In this document: positions 36,650-46,669 of the stretch, piece after piece
Layout: every line of letters starts with the position of its first letter
Numbering within the stretch: the first letter of the stretch is position 1
Assembly (NCBI RefSeq): GCF_036898095.1
Contig: NC_090759.1
Location: 17,633,353 to 17,697,352 of the forward strand
Length of the DNA stretch: 64,000 nt
Reading direction: 5' to 3'
Source: Palaemon carinicauda
Lineage: Eukaryota; Arthropoda; Malacostraca; Decapoda; Palaemonidae
Position numbers and translations under genes: made by a program
The notes under the pieces: generated by a model
Databases searched by the model: none
Seen by the model: only the letters and a program-made list of their open reading frames with translations
Told to the model about the DNA's origin: nothing

Positions 36650-37890
36650 ATATAGAGGTGTGTTGCTCTTCATTGCCGTACCCTCTAGCTGTAACAGGAC
36701 TGGTTTATCTGGATCTATATGTATTTTCTTTGTTCTCAATGATTTGTGCAGTGATATCTCTATTGTTGGAGTGTCCAAGGGAATTGCATTACAAGACCAG
36801 TATTCTGAGAACAGATATCCAAGGGAGTTCCTCCAAACCACCATGGGCTACATCAATCCGCAAGGAGATTATCCACTGTATTTCCAGAGAAAAAGATTTC
36901 TCTAGGTACTTTCAATGGTCTTTTTTACGATCTACGAGATAGCCTACCAATAATTTGCATCAAAGACAACGGAATGTGTATTTTGATTGGTGCAAGGCTA
37001 AGAATATTTAAATATCAAGAAATAGTTTGGATAATATTGTCATGTTTTTACATTTATTCTATGAAAAGAAATTGTCTTTCGCAGTTATTAAGGCTTATAG
37101 GTTTACCGTTCTCAAACATCAAGGATTAGATTTATCTGCATCAAATATTATTGTGGATGTTTTTAGGTTGTATATCATTGAGAATCCTCCAGCTGTCAGA
37201 ACTTATTGGAATCTAGAGGTAATCTCATAAATAAGAAAATAACTCTCCCTTTGAACATTTCTTTTAAAGATCTAAAGGCTAAAGGCTTTTTATTTTAGCT
37301 TTAGCCTTAGCTAAGTATATTAGTGAACTATAGGCTTTCTCCAAAAGGGGAGTATTGGTAGGGAGATAATGATTTTGTCACCTAATTCAGGACAAAAAAA
37401 AATATTTTACGACAAAAAGTTTGCCTTAATTCCTCCACATTCCTCCTTTGGAGAAGAAAGATAAGACTTTGGAAAATATATTTCTATGCCTCATGAGAGC
37501 TGTTAAGTTTTATTTAGAAAAAACTAAAAGCATTATGGGAAAGGTTCTTAATTTTTTTTGTTTACTTAGGATTTCAAACTGGCCTTCCTCCAAGAATGTT
37601 ATTTGCTTTTTTATAAGAACTTGGTGATAAAAGCTTACAGAGAATTCAATTTGAGTCAAATGAAGAACCTGAAAGTTAGAGTTCATGATATTTGAAGCAC
37701 AACCACTTCTTTTAATTTCTGTAGAAATATTTCATAGAAGAGAGTTTAGGAAACAGCCAAGTGGCATCCCTGTGAGTTTTTACAAAACATTATTTAGAAG
37801 TCTGGATAAGAATTTCTGGCCATTGAGTGCTGTGGTAGCTGATGGTAATACGGTTTTTCTTTTAATTAAATTTTTGAAGTTATATTTTTT
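36650..37890 (+). pseudogene. DIRS-F relic: RNase H tail and tyrosine recombinase, plus strand
   Basis: Fragments match DIRS-C in order. L-D-L-Y-V-F-S-L-F (about 36700) corresponds to L-D-L-Y-A-F-P-P-F. N-V-Y-F-D-W-C-K-A-K (about 36975) corresponds to E-V-F-R-D-W-C-K-S. L-S-F-A-V-I-K-A-Y-R and H-Q-G-L-D-L-S correspond to L-S-A-P-T-I-K-G-Y-R and H-R-G-L-D-L-S. T-Y-W-N-L-E-V-I corresponds to G-W-N-L-D-V-V. The end N-F-W-P-L-S-A-V-V-A (about 37815) parallels the recombinase C-terminus. Many stops; no termini found. It lies in the NUBP1 intron, opposite in strand to the neighbouring DIRS elements. Confidence 0.7.
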
Positions 37891-38138
37891 GGTTTTATGG
37901 TAGAAGTTAAAATTTAATCAGTTTTGAGAGCAAAGCAATATAAATTCCCGGGGAGGTTCATAAAAATAAAACTATGAGACTGTGCTTTTAGCAATATTGT
38001 ACATATCAATGATTGTACTGTATATGTTAGGCGGTTAGTAATTATACTTTACCCTAAAGTCTCCAGAACCTCTGCCTTAGTATTTCTTACCTATATAGCT
38101 AGTCGTTGACATTTGCCAATTTTTTATTTGTAAACTCA
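37891..38138 (-). other. NUBP1 intron sequence
   Basis: AT-rich, no feature. Confidence 0.5.
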
Positions 38139-38591
38139 AAAAAACGGATTTTGAGCGAAGCGAAAAATCTATTTTTGGGTGAGATGGCCATGTCGTCCTG
38201 ATGGAAGTTCCTATAGGGTAGCTTCCTAGGGTATATTACAACTACGGCGATATTCCCAGAGAATTTACCTTAAGGTACCAGAATTCTAACTCCTGGAGCG
38301 AGTATCCCTCGTGAAAGGGATATCGCGACATATCAGAGGACGTATTCTTGACACGCCACATGGCAATCTGCATCCTGGACAGAGATTTCGTCTCGTAGGA
38401 GGGATTGGCAAGAAACGAATTCGGGAAAGAAAAAGGGGAGCCGCTCCCAAGGCTTCCCTATCCTCCGATTCGTATGCGTGCCTGGCGCCAATCCTGGCGC
38501 CATCTGTATTCCTTGTAGCGTACACGAGGTGCTACAGATACTGTATGTAGGGAGGGGTCCTACAGCCCTTTCTTAGAAAGGCAAGGGCGGG

Positions 38592-38686
38592 TCCATCAGG
38601 ACGACATGGCCATCTCACCCAAAAATAGATTTTTCGCTTCGCTCAAAATCCGTTTTTTGGGCTCAAGCCATGTCGTCCTGATGGAA
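38592..38686 (-). repeat. DIRS-B internal complementary region
   Basis: CATCAGGACGACATGGCCAT through AAAATCCGTTTTTT is the reverse complement of the left terminus. GGGCTCAAGCCATGTCGTCC, continuing to GAAG, represents the complement of the missing right terminus. Confidence 0.85.
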
Positions 38687-39560
38687 GTGTACCAGAGCAT
38701 TACTGTATCTGTGGATTTTCAGAACGTGCCGTACTCCCCGGATGTAATTTTTCCCGGTCGACTAGACCTAGAGACCTAAGATGTTACCGTTATACATCTT
38801 TTCAACTAACTATAAACCATGTTAGAGCTTCCTGCCCCCTACAGGGAAGAGTCCTACTAGACTCTGGAAAAGTCTCGAAGAGTACATATACCTATGTATG
38901 AATACCGGGCAAGCTAATATAGTGGTCTCGCCCTATATTAAGTAAAGCATAGTTTGTAAAGAACCACTGCGTCAATATGAAATATCGACCAGTTCTCCGC
39001 ACAATACTTGTATTGGACAAAGGTTTTATATCCGCATAGGAGGAAAACCAATGCAACATAGCTTGCATAAAGGAACAATTCTATTAGAATTATCCCAGAT
39101 AAGGTACATAGAATGAATGCTCAATTATACCAATAAATTGACACAGGTGAAGGAGACGCAAGGTTCTCAAGAACCAGATTATTGACAGGCAATAAATAGA
39201 CAGGTTAACCACAATTATATATATATATATACATAAGAAGAGGATAACCCAAAACTTTAAGCATAAGTATGATAGTAAACAGAGCTTGTTTGTCTAAAAG
39301 AAAAAACATTAAATGCCACTTTTAAGATACCGAGGTATCAAAGTCATAAAAGCCTGTATTACAAATCAATGACATTAGCGTTAGAAACGCTCGGCACACA
39401 TGTCTGCACTTATGCTAGGTTCACCTTGGGAAATGGAACAGTCTGCATGGGCAACACAGTGCCCTCACTTAGTTTGTAGTACAGTATATAACTACACACT
39501 CACCCTGGAATTAATCGTCCCAATTAAGACCACTGTTCCTCGCAGAGTTAAACAGTAGGG

Positions 39561-40665
39561 TTAACACCGCGACCCACTGCTACCACAGATCTCTTTTAGT
39601 TCCTCTACTTGCTTCGCATAGTGGCGAAAGAACACTCTGGAAGACTTCCAGCCAGTGTATGAACGGAGATGTTCAAAATCCATACAATTAAAGAAATTTA
39701 AGGATGAGGCAACTTTCCTCGGATCGTGACCTGCGGGTGTATTGTCAGGATCCGCTCTGCAAATAAAATATGTGATTTTCGCTCTGAGTTGATTCAGAGA
39801 TAAATTTGAGCCTGATGTTTCTCCCCTGAATAGTTGACCACCCTTGAAGTCTGAAGTTCTATGAAGATAGACCTTTAGGCATTCTACTGGACATAGAGAT
39901 GCATCTTCTTTCAGAGGGCAGATTCTCCAGGGACCCCACCTGTTGGTGGGTAGCTCATTCTTGGCGAGAAACGTAGGATCCGGAAACAGGTTCAGTTCTC
40001 CCCCATCCAGGAACTGAACACGACCTGCCTCTCTCGAGAGGCTACAATCTCACTAACCCTGGCCCCGGACGCGAGTGCAAAATAGGAAAATAACTTTTTG
40101 TGTCAAATCCTTTAACGCACACTCTTCATTGCTCAACAGAGAAGCGAAATGAAGAACTTGTCTAAAGACCATGAAATGGGCTTTGGAGGTGCTGAAGGTC
40201 TGAGCCTAGCACAGGCTTTCGGGACTTTATTAAAGATCTCGTTACCTAGGTCGACCTGGAAGGCATATAGAATGGGTCTTGTCAAAGCAGCTTACACGCT
40301 GAAATCGTGTTAGCTGCCAATCCTTGACCATGGAGGTGGAGAAGAAAGATAAGCAGAAGTCTGTCAAGATCTCCTGCGGATTCTTCGCCTTGACAAAAGG
40401 CCACCCATTTTCTCCAAGATGACTCATATTGCCTTCTAGTAGATTTGCACTTATATTCCTCAAGGAAGTCTATGCTGGCTTTCGAAATCCCGAAACGCTT
40501 TCTCACCGCTAGGGAGAGAAAATCATGAGCTGCAGGGTCCGGGTTTTCTGTAATGAAGCGCAGACAGTTGACTTCTGGACTCGCTGGGTCAGAACTGGAT
40601 CTGGTAGCGGTACAAACTTCAGCTACAGTTCCAATGCCAGGAGGAACTACACGCTGTTCGGCCAC
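39561..40665 (-). pseudogene. DIRS-B tyrosine recombinase, frameshifted
   Basis: The core-binding part reads F-L-E-E-Y-K-C-K-S-T-R-R-Q-Y-E-S-S-W, then I-F-L-L-H-L-H-G-Q-G-L-A. The catalytic part includes A-G-H-D-P-R-K-V-A-S (His-x-x-Arg, about 39720-39750) and F-F-R-H-Y-A-K-Q-V (Tyr, about 39620-39645), ending G-S-S-G-S-R-C at TAA. A frame break lies near 40282. The first catalytic Arg block between them is decayed. Confidence 0.8.
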
Positions 40666-40799
40666 TTGTGGGCCACTATTGCCGCTACCCCTTGAAGGAT
40701 CTCAGTTTGTTGAGAACCCTCAACAGAAGGTTGTGAGGAGGGAACAGATAAATCTTGGACCATCTGTTCCAGTCGAGGGACATCGCGTCCACTGCTTCC

Positions 40800-42460
40800 G
40801 CTAAGGGGTCCTCGTACGGGGCACGTACAGGGGCAACTTCTTGTTGTCTTTCGTCGCAAAGAGGTCTATCTGCAGTTCTGGGACTGATTCAGAATGAAGG
40901 AGAATGATCCTGCGTCTAAGGACCATTCCGACTCTATCGGTGTGAACCTGGATAGAGCGTCTGCTGTCACATTGCGGACTCCTTGAAGGTGAACTGCCAA
41001 CAGGTACCACTTCTTCTTTTCCGCCAATCGGAAGATGGCCAACATCACCTGGTTGAGAGGTGGTGACCTCGATCCTTGTCGATTCAAGTATCTCACAACT
41101 ACCTCGCTGTCTATCACCAACCTTATGTGGATCGAATGACGCGGGGAGACTTTCTTTAAGGTAAGGAGCACTGCCCTAGCTTCTAGAAAGTTTTATGTGA
41201 AAGGTCTTGAATAGCTTGGACCAAGTCCCCTGGACTTTTTTCCGATGAGAGTGACCTCCCCATCCCTCCTTCGAGGCGTCTGAGTGAATCGTCACCGACG
41301 GGGGAGGTGGCTGAAGAAGAACCGACTTCTTTAGATGTCTGGCTTGGGACCAAGGCCTGAGAAGAGTACTTAGCCGAAGCGGCTGGTCTTCTCAGATCTC
41401 TTCACGCGTTTGATGCATAACTTCTCCAAACTCCGATTGCATCCTTTAGCTGTGCTCTTAGCACTGGGTCTGTCACCGAAGCAAACTGGAGAGAGCGCAG
41501 TACCCTCTCCTGCTCGCGTCTTGATATCCTTTCGGAATCTAGAAGTCTCTTGACAGAACCCGCTATCTCCTTCCTTTTCTTCGCCGGGATGGAGAAACGG
41601 TGTGACAAAAGGTCCCAGTGGATTCCCAGCCACTGGAACTTTTGAGATGGAGAAAGTAGAGACTTTTTCTGTTGATCTTGAAGCCTAGGTACTCTAGGAA
41701 CTGGATCACTTGACTGGAAGCTTGCAAGTATTCTGTCTCGGATGCTGCCCACACCAACCAGTCGTCCAGGTAGGCTAGTACCTGAATTCCTTTTAGGCGT
41801 AATTGTTTGAGAGCTACGCTCGCAAGCTTCGTAAAAATCCTTGGGGCTATGTTTAGCCCGAATGGCATGGCTCCGAAGGCGTATAGTCTTCGTTGTAGCC
41901 TGAACCCTAGGTAGGGGGAGAGTCGATGGCTGATTGGAATGTGCCAATAGGCGTCTGACAAGTCTATAGAGACGGAATATGCCCTCTTGGGCAGTAAGGT
42001 CCTCATGTGTTGCAGTGTTAGCATTTTGAATTTGCAATTCACTATGAACTTGTTGAGTGGCGACAAGTCCAGAATGACTCTGAGCTTTTTCGAGTCTTTC
42101 TTGGGAACACAAAACAGCCTCCCTTAGAAATTGATGGGCTTCACCCTTCGGATCACCTTTTTTCTCCAACAGTTCTTGAACGTACTCCTCCCTTAGAAAT
42201 TGATGGGCTTCACCCTTCGGATCACCTTTTTTCTCCAACAGTTCTTGAACGTACTCCTCCATAACGGGGGTGGAGTGTTGGAAAAACCGAAGGCACGGGG
42301 GTGGAGTGCTGTACCAGCTCCCGCCCAGTCCATTCTTGAGTAGGCTGTGGGCCCAGGGATCGAAGGTCCACCGATCCCGAAATTTCAGAAGTCTCCCTCC
42401 TACCGGTATCACCTCACTTGGACTGCCGTCCTGAGGTCTTGCCTTCCTGACCACGACCAC
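40800..42460 (-). pseudogene. DIRS-B reverse transcriptase / RNase H, with stop and frameshifts
   Basis: The RT reads R-L-F-C-V-P-K-K-D-S-K-K-L-R-V, S-P-L-N-K-F-I, S-I-D-L-S-D-A-Y-W-H-I-P (first Asp), A-M-P-F-G-L-N-I-A-P-R-I-F and L-A-Y-L-D-D-W-L-V, with the Asp pair intact. A TAA lies in the RT frame just before R-L-F-C. RNase H follows after a frame change (V-I-D-S-E-V-V-V-R-Y-L-N-R-Q-G, about 41070). A 69-bp duplication sits at the RT entrance. The frame overlaps the end of the gag-like gene. Confidence 0.88.
42121..42258 (-). repeat. 69-bp exact tandem duplication in DIRS-B RT
   Basis: Two identical 69-bp units (42121-42189, 42190-42258). In one frame each encodes 23 residues beginning E-E-Y-V-Q-E-L-L-E-K-K. 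The length keeps the frame. Confidence 0.95.
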
Positions 42461-44009
42461 CCCTGAATCCCCTTCCCCTTGAGGGGCGTCTAGACGAGCC
42501 TCTGGCTGCTCCTCTAGGCTTTGCTCGAAAGGAAGTAGACTGCCCTTCGAACGCTGGGGTGAATGCCGTGGACTGTGTCGACACGGCCTGGGGTACCCAC
42601 TGAAAAGTGGTCGGGGTTTGTGCCACGATCTGGGGCACTGGGGGCAATGGCAATTGCAGTTGCTGTTGCTGTCTAAGAGGCTTGGCTGGCCGAGACGGTA
42701 GCCTAGTCCTCATAGTCTTCCTCTTTGGTTGAGGACCCTCATCCGGGGAAGACTTTCTTTTGATAGCCAGGCCCCACTTCTGGAGAAGGTTTCTATTCTC
42801 CAAGGCGGCCTTATCAACAACTTCTTCGACCAAGTCGGTAGGGAAAAGGTCTTTTCCCCAAATGTTGGAGGAGATTAGTTTCCTTGGTTCGTGCCTCACC
42901 GTAGCCGAGGTAAACACGAACTCCCTACAAGCTCTCCTTGCCTTGACGAAGCCATAAAGGTCCTTCGTCACTGTGGCCAGATGAGACTTGGCCACTACCA
43001 TGAACATTTCATGGACCTTGGGGTCACTTGCCATCGTCTCGAGAGTAGTCTGAAGAGACATTGAGGCAGTCAGTCTTTCTTTTGTATCGAACTCTCTTCG
43101 CAAAAGAAAGTCAGACAGCTTAGGGAGGTCCTCGCCGAACTGACGTCCGGCAATATCAGCCTTCAACTTTCCAACTGAGAACGTAAGATGGACGTCCTTC
43201 CAGTCTTTGTGGTCCATAGGCAGGGCCAGCGACAAGGGTTTACACTCCTCTAGGGAGGGGCAGGACTTGCCGGCCTCGACTGCTTCTAGTACAACCAGAA
43301 ACCCTTTCTGTAAAAAGGGGAAGGCTCTAGTAGGCGAGGACAAAAAGGAAGGGAGCTTCCTATTCAATGCGGCTACCTTTGAGTTAGAGAAGCCCCTCTC
43401 TTTCATCGAGGATGAAAGTAGAGCTTGAGCCTTAGCATGGTCCATCACTATGACCTCCTTCGGCTCTGTCTCCTCCTTTGAAGCTGGTTCCTTCCTCAGC
43501 CGGACATAACAGTCCGGATATGATGCCTTGCTGGGCCAGAATTCCACCTCCTCCAGGGGAACTGAGCCCAGCTTATCCGAGATGACGATCTTTCCAGTCG
43601 TCATCGGCATGTGCTCAGCATACCTCCATGGGTTAGCATCTGAGCACAACGGAAGGTCTTTCACATTGAGCTTTTTCTGGGGCCCATGTGATTCTGCAAG
43701 GCACTGCATTCGCAGTTCCATTGCAGCCGCCTTCTCCTGATTCTCCTTCTGCATTTGTTGGATCATTCCAACAATAGAAGAGAGGACCTGTCCCAGTTCT
43801 ACTGGGAGACCGGCCGATGTAGAGGGAATAGGCTCCGGAATCTGAACCGGAGTAGCCGACACCTCGTCGACGACTACCTCTACAACGTCTGGGGCTTGAA
43901 CTTCATCCTGGGCTTCTGCCAGGAGGTCTTTCTCCCGACACTCGTCCACATCAGACATCCTGTCATCTAACTGGATGTCTTGCATCGCGACCGCGACTTC
44001 AGCATCCAC
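42414..44009 (-). CDS. DIRS-B gag-like protein, intact 531-aa frame
   Basis: A single uninterrupted frame. The N-terminal 120 residues are acidic, with a likely coiled coil (V-L-S-S-I-V-G-M-I-Q-Q-M-Q-K-E-N). A central segment of about 300 residues is mixed and likely helical (for example W-P-S-K-A-S-Y-P-D-C-Y-V, then L-N-R-K-L-P-S-F-L-S-S-P). The C-terminus has a Gln run (L-R-Q-Q-Q-Q-L-Q-L) and an Arg/Gly-rich tail (R-G-R-G-F-R-G-G-R-G-Q-E-G) typical of nucleic-acid binding. It lies directly upstream of, and overlaps, the RT frame, so I infer the structural protein of the element. No zinc knuckle. It has kept its frame while the RT and recombinase of the same element have decayed. Confidence 0.72.
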   Translation of the reverse strand: MDAEVAVAMQDIQLDDRMSDVDECREKDLLAEAQDEVQAPDVVEVVVDEVSATPVQIPEPIPSTSAGLPVELGQVLSSIVGMIQQMQKENQEKAAAMELRMQCLAESHGPQKKLNVKDLPLCSDANPWRYAEHMPMTTGKIVISDKLGSVPLEEVEFWPSKASYPDCYVRLRKEPASKEETEPKEVIVMDHAKAQALLSSSMKERGFSNSKVAALNRKLPSFLSSPTRAFPFLQKGFLVVLEAVEAGKSCPSLEECKPLSLALPMDHKDWKDVHLTFSVGKLKADIAGRQFGEDLPKLSDFLLRREFDTKERLTASMSLQTTLETMASDPKVHEMFMVVAKSHLATVTKDLYGFVKARRACREFVFTSATVRHEPRKLISSNIWGKDLFPTDLVEEVVDKAALENRNLLQKWGLAIKRKSSPDEGPQPKRKTMRTRLPSRPAKPLRQQQQLQLPLPPVPQIVAQTPTTFQWVPQAVSTQSTAFTPAFEGQSTSFRAKPRGAARGSSRRPSRGRGFRGGRGQEGKTSGRQSK

Positions 44010-44128
44010 CTGGATCTGAACTTAGGGGATCTCCTCAATCAGGATGCGAAAGGCTTCTTAGACTTCCGAACAACCCATAAAACAATATTAAAAACATTTC
44101 AAGAGACAGATTAAAAGGATATTGGAAT

Positions 44129-45604
44129 TTAGGGAAGTGTAGTGGTAGAATCCTCACCCACTACTGCACTCGCTGCAACGAATGGACCCAGTGTGTAGCA
44201 GTCCTCGTAAAGAGTCTGGACATCTTTTAAGTAAAATGACGCGAACACTGACTTGTTTCTTCAAGAAGTCGCGTCCATAATACTTTGCAGAGATTTATTT
44301 TGCTTGAAGGCCACGGAGGTTGCTATATCTCTAACTTCGTGCGTCTTAACCTTAAGCAAACATCGGTCTTTCTCATTCAAGTGAGAATGAGCTTCTCGTA
44401 TTAAAAAAATCTGATAAAATATGACAAAGAATTCTTTGACATAGGCAATGAAGGTTTCTTAACTGAGCACCATAATGCCTCAGATTTCCCTCATAATGAC
44501 TTAGTACGAGCTAAATCGAACTTAAGAGCTCTAACAGGACATAATACTCTTTCCAGTTCGTTGCCTACGATCTCTGATAAGCAAGGAATATCAAAAGATT
44601 TAGGCCAAGGACGAGAAGGCAGTTCATTTTTGGCCAGGAAACCAAGTTGAAGTGAACAAGTGGCTTTTTTCTGTAGAAAAGCCGATGTTCTTACTGAAGG
44701 CATGAAGTTCACTGACCCTTTTAGCCGAAGCCAAGCACACTAGAAAAAGTGTCTTGAGGGTGAGATCCTTCAGGGAGGCTGAATGTAATGGCTCAAACCT
44801 GTCTGACATGAGGAACCTTAGGACCACGTCTAAGTTCCATCCAGGAGTTGCCAAACGACGTTCCTTAGAGGTCTCGAAAGACTTAAGGAGATCTTGGAGA
44901 TCTTTATTGTTGGAAAGATTTAAGCCTCTATGTCGAAAGACCGAAGCCAACATGCTCCTGTAGCCCTTAATCGTGGGAGCTGAAAGGGAGCGAACCTTTC
45001 TCAGATGTAAAAGAAAATCTGCGATTTGGGCTACAGAGGTACTAGACGAGGACACAGATGCTGACTTACACCAGTCTCGAAAGACTTCCCACTTCGACTG
45101 GTATACTCTAATGGTAGAAGCTCTCCTAGCTCTTGCAATCGCACTGACTGCCTCCTTCGAAAAACCTCTAGCTCTTGAGAGTCTTTCGATAGTGTGAAGG
45201 AAGTCAGACGAAGAGCGGGGAGGCTTTGATGGACATTCTTTACGTGGGGCTGACGTAACAGATCTACCCTTAGAGGAAGACTTCTTGGAAAGTCTACCAG
45301 CCATTGAAGTACCTCGGTGAACCACTCTCTCGCGGGCCAGAGGGGAGCAACCAACGTCAACCTTGTCCCTCCGTGAGAGGCGAACTTCTGCAGTACCTTG
45401 TTGACTATCTTGAATGGTGGGAATGCATATAAGTCCATAAAAGACCAATCCAGTAGAAACGCGTCTATGTAGATTGCTTCTGTATCTAGGACTGGAGAGC
45501 AAAAGATTGGTAACCTTTTGGTCAACAAGGAGGCAAAGAGGTTTAAGGTTGGTTGACCCCAAGAAGCCCAAAGACTCTTGCCCACGTCCTTGTGGAGGGT
45601 CCAT
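44129..45604 (-). pseudogene. DIRS-C1 tyrosine recombinase, one frameshift
   Basis: Same protein as the intact copy at 61523-62995. At about 44666 a T-run is one base longer than in copy 3 (GCTTTTTTCTG against GCTTTTTCTG). This breaks the frame after the first catalytic Arg block (L-A-S-A-K-R-V-S-E-L-H). The His-x-x-Arg block is T-H-E-V-R-D-I in the shifted frame. Confidence 0.85.
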
Positions 45605-46669
45605 TCCGTGGGTATCACCTGACCCCTCCGACTGAGACAGTCTGCCAAGACGTTCAAGTCCCCCTGGATGAATCTCGTCAACAGGGAGATGCCTCGAATT
45701 CTAGACCATAAGAGAAGGTCCCTTGCGATCTCGAGCAGCGTGAAGGAGTGTGTGCCTCCTTGCTTGGAGATGTACGCCAAAGTTGTGGTGTTGTCTGAGT
45801 TGACCTCTACCACTTAGTTTCGAAGACGCTTCCTAATATCATCAAGGCCAAGTGGACTGCTAATAGCTCCTTGCCGTTGATGTGCATGCTCTTCTGACTT
45901 GAGGTCCACAGACCAGCGCATTCCCGACCGTCCAGGGTCGCACCCAACCCAAACCCGACGCGTCTGAGGACAACACGTGGTTTGGGTTCTTGACTGCTAG
46001 GGATAGTCCCTCTCTCAGACTGATATTGCTGTCCCACCATTTCAGGCATGCCTTTATTGGTTCGGAGACTGGGAATGATACCGTCTCTAAAGTCTTGTCC
46101 TAGTTCCAGTGAGAGGCTAGATGGAACCGGAGAGGCAGAAGGGGTAGTCTCCCTAGTGAGACAAACTGCTCCAGGGATGAGAGAGTCCCTACGAGACTGT
46201 TCCAACTCCTGACTGAATAAACGTTTTCTTTTCAGCATTAGTTGGACTTCGAGCAGGGCTTGACTGCGAATCTCCATCCCCAAAAATAGAATAATCTGGG
46301 ACTTTTAGGTTGACCACAAGTCCCAACTCCCTGGCCAGACTCAACGTCCAATGTAGATCCTGCAGACAGTGAAGGCTGGACGATGCTCTGAGAAGCCAGT
46401 CGTCCAAGTACAGGGAGGCTCGGATCTCCGATAGCTCGAAACTGGTACCCCACATTCCTGTAAACAAACCTCAGAAACGGTTGGGAATCCGGGTGTATAG
46501 GAATGTGGAAGTATGCCTCCTGAAGGTCGAGAGAGACCATCCAGTCGCCTTCCATAAATGCTGTCAAGACAGCCTGGAAGACTTCATCGTGAAGTTTGTC
46601 TTGACAATGAACACATTGAGCGCACTTGCCTCTTACGTACTCCTGCAGTGAACATGGCTGCCAAATCAT
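45031..46669 (-). pseudogene. DIRS-C1 reverse transcriptase / RNase H remnants
   Basis: RT start M-I-W-Q-P-C-S-L, then S-L-D-L-Q-E-A-Y-F-H-I-P. The block L-C-F-G-L-S-P-A-P present in copy 3 is missing, owing to a 74-bp deletion just before S-L-Y-L-D-D-W. RNase H is readable in another frame (V-N-S-D-N-T-T-T-L-A-Y-I-S-K-Q-G-G-T), as is its tail (L-D-L-Y-A-F-P-P-F-K-I-V). Further small deletions near 46260 and 46310 distinguish it from copies 2 and 3. Confidence 0.85.

Larger units (their letters stand above)
38139..44030 (-). mobile_element. DIRS-B, minus orientation, 5' end lost at junction with DIRS-C copy 1
   Basis: The 3' terminus is at the left (AAAAAACGGATTTTGAGCGA, then AGCGAAAAATC). 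The internal complementary region is at 38592-38686. Reading leftward from 44009 come gag-like, RT, RNase H and recombinase. The expected 5' terminus, whose complement is present in the internal region as TTTTTTGGGCTCAAGCCATG, is missing. Instead the gag-like frame's upstream side joins DIRS-C sequence at about 44030. It sits in the NUBP1 intron between the 50038 and 34634 exons. Confidence 0.85.

Noticed and set aside
38139..38686. The inverted repeat 38139-38660 as a stand-alone foldback transposon
   Set aside because: The two arms are the DIRS-B terminus and its internal complementary region, explained by the larger element.
42121..42258. The 69-bp duplication as a possible assembly error
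   Set aside because: It cannot be excluded from sequence alone. It is kept as a feature because the units are exact and in frame, as expected for a recent tandem duplication; read depth would decide.
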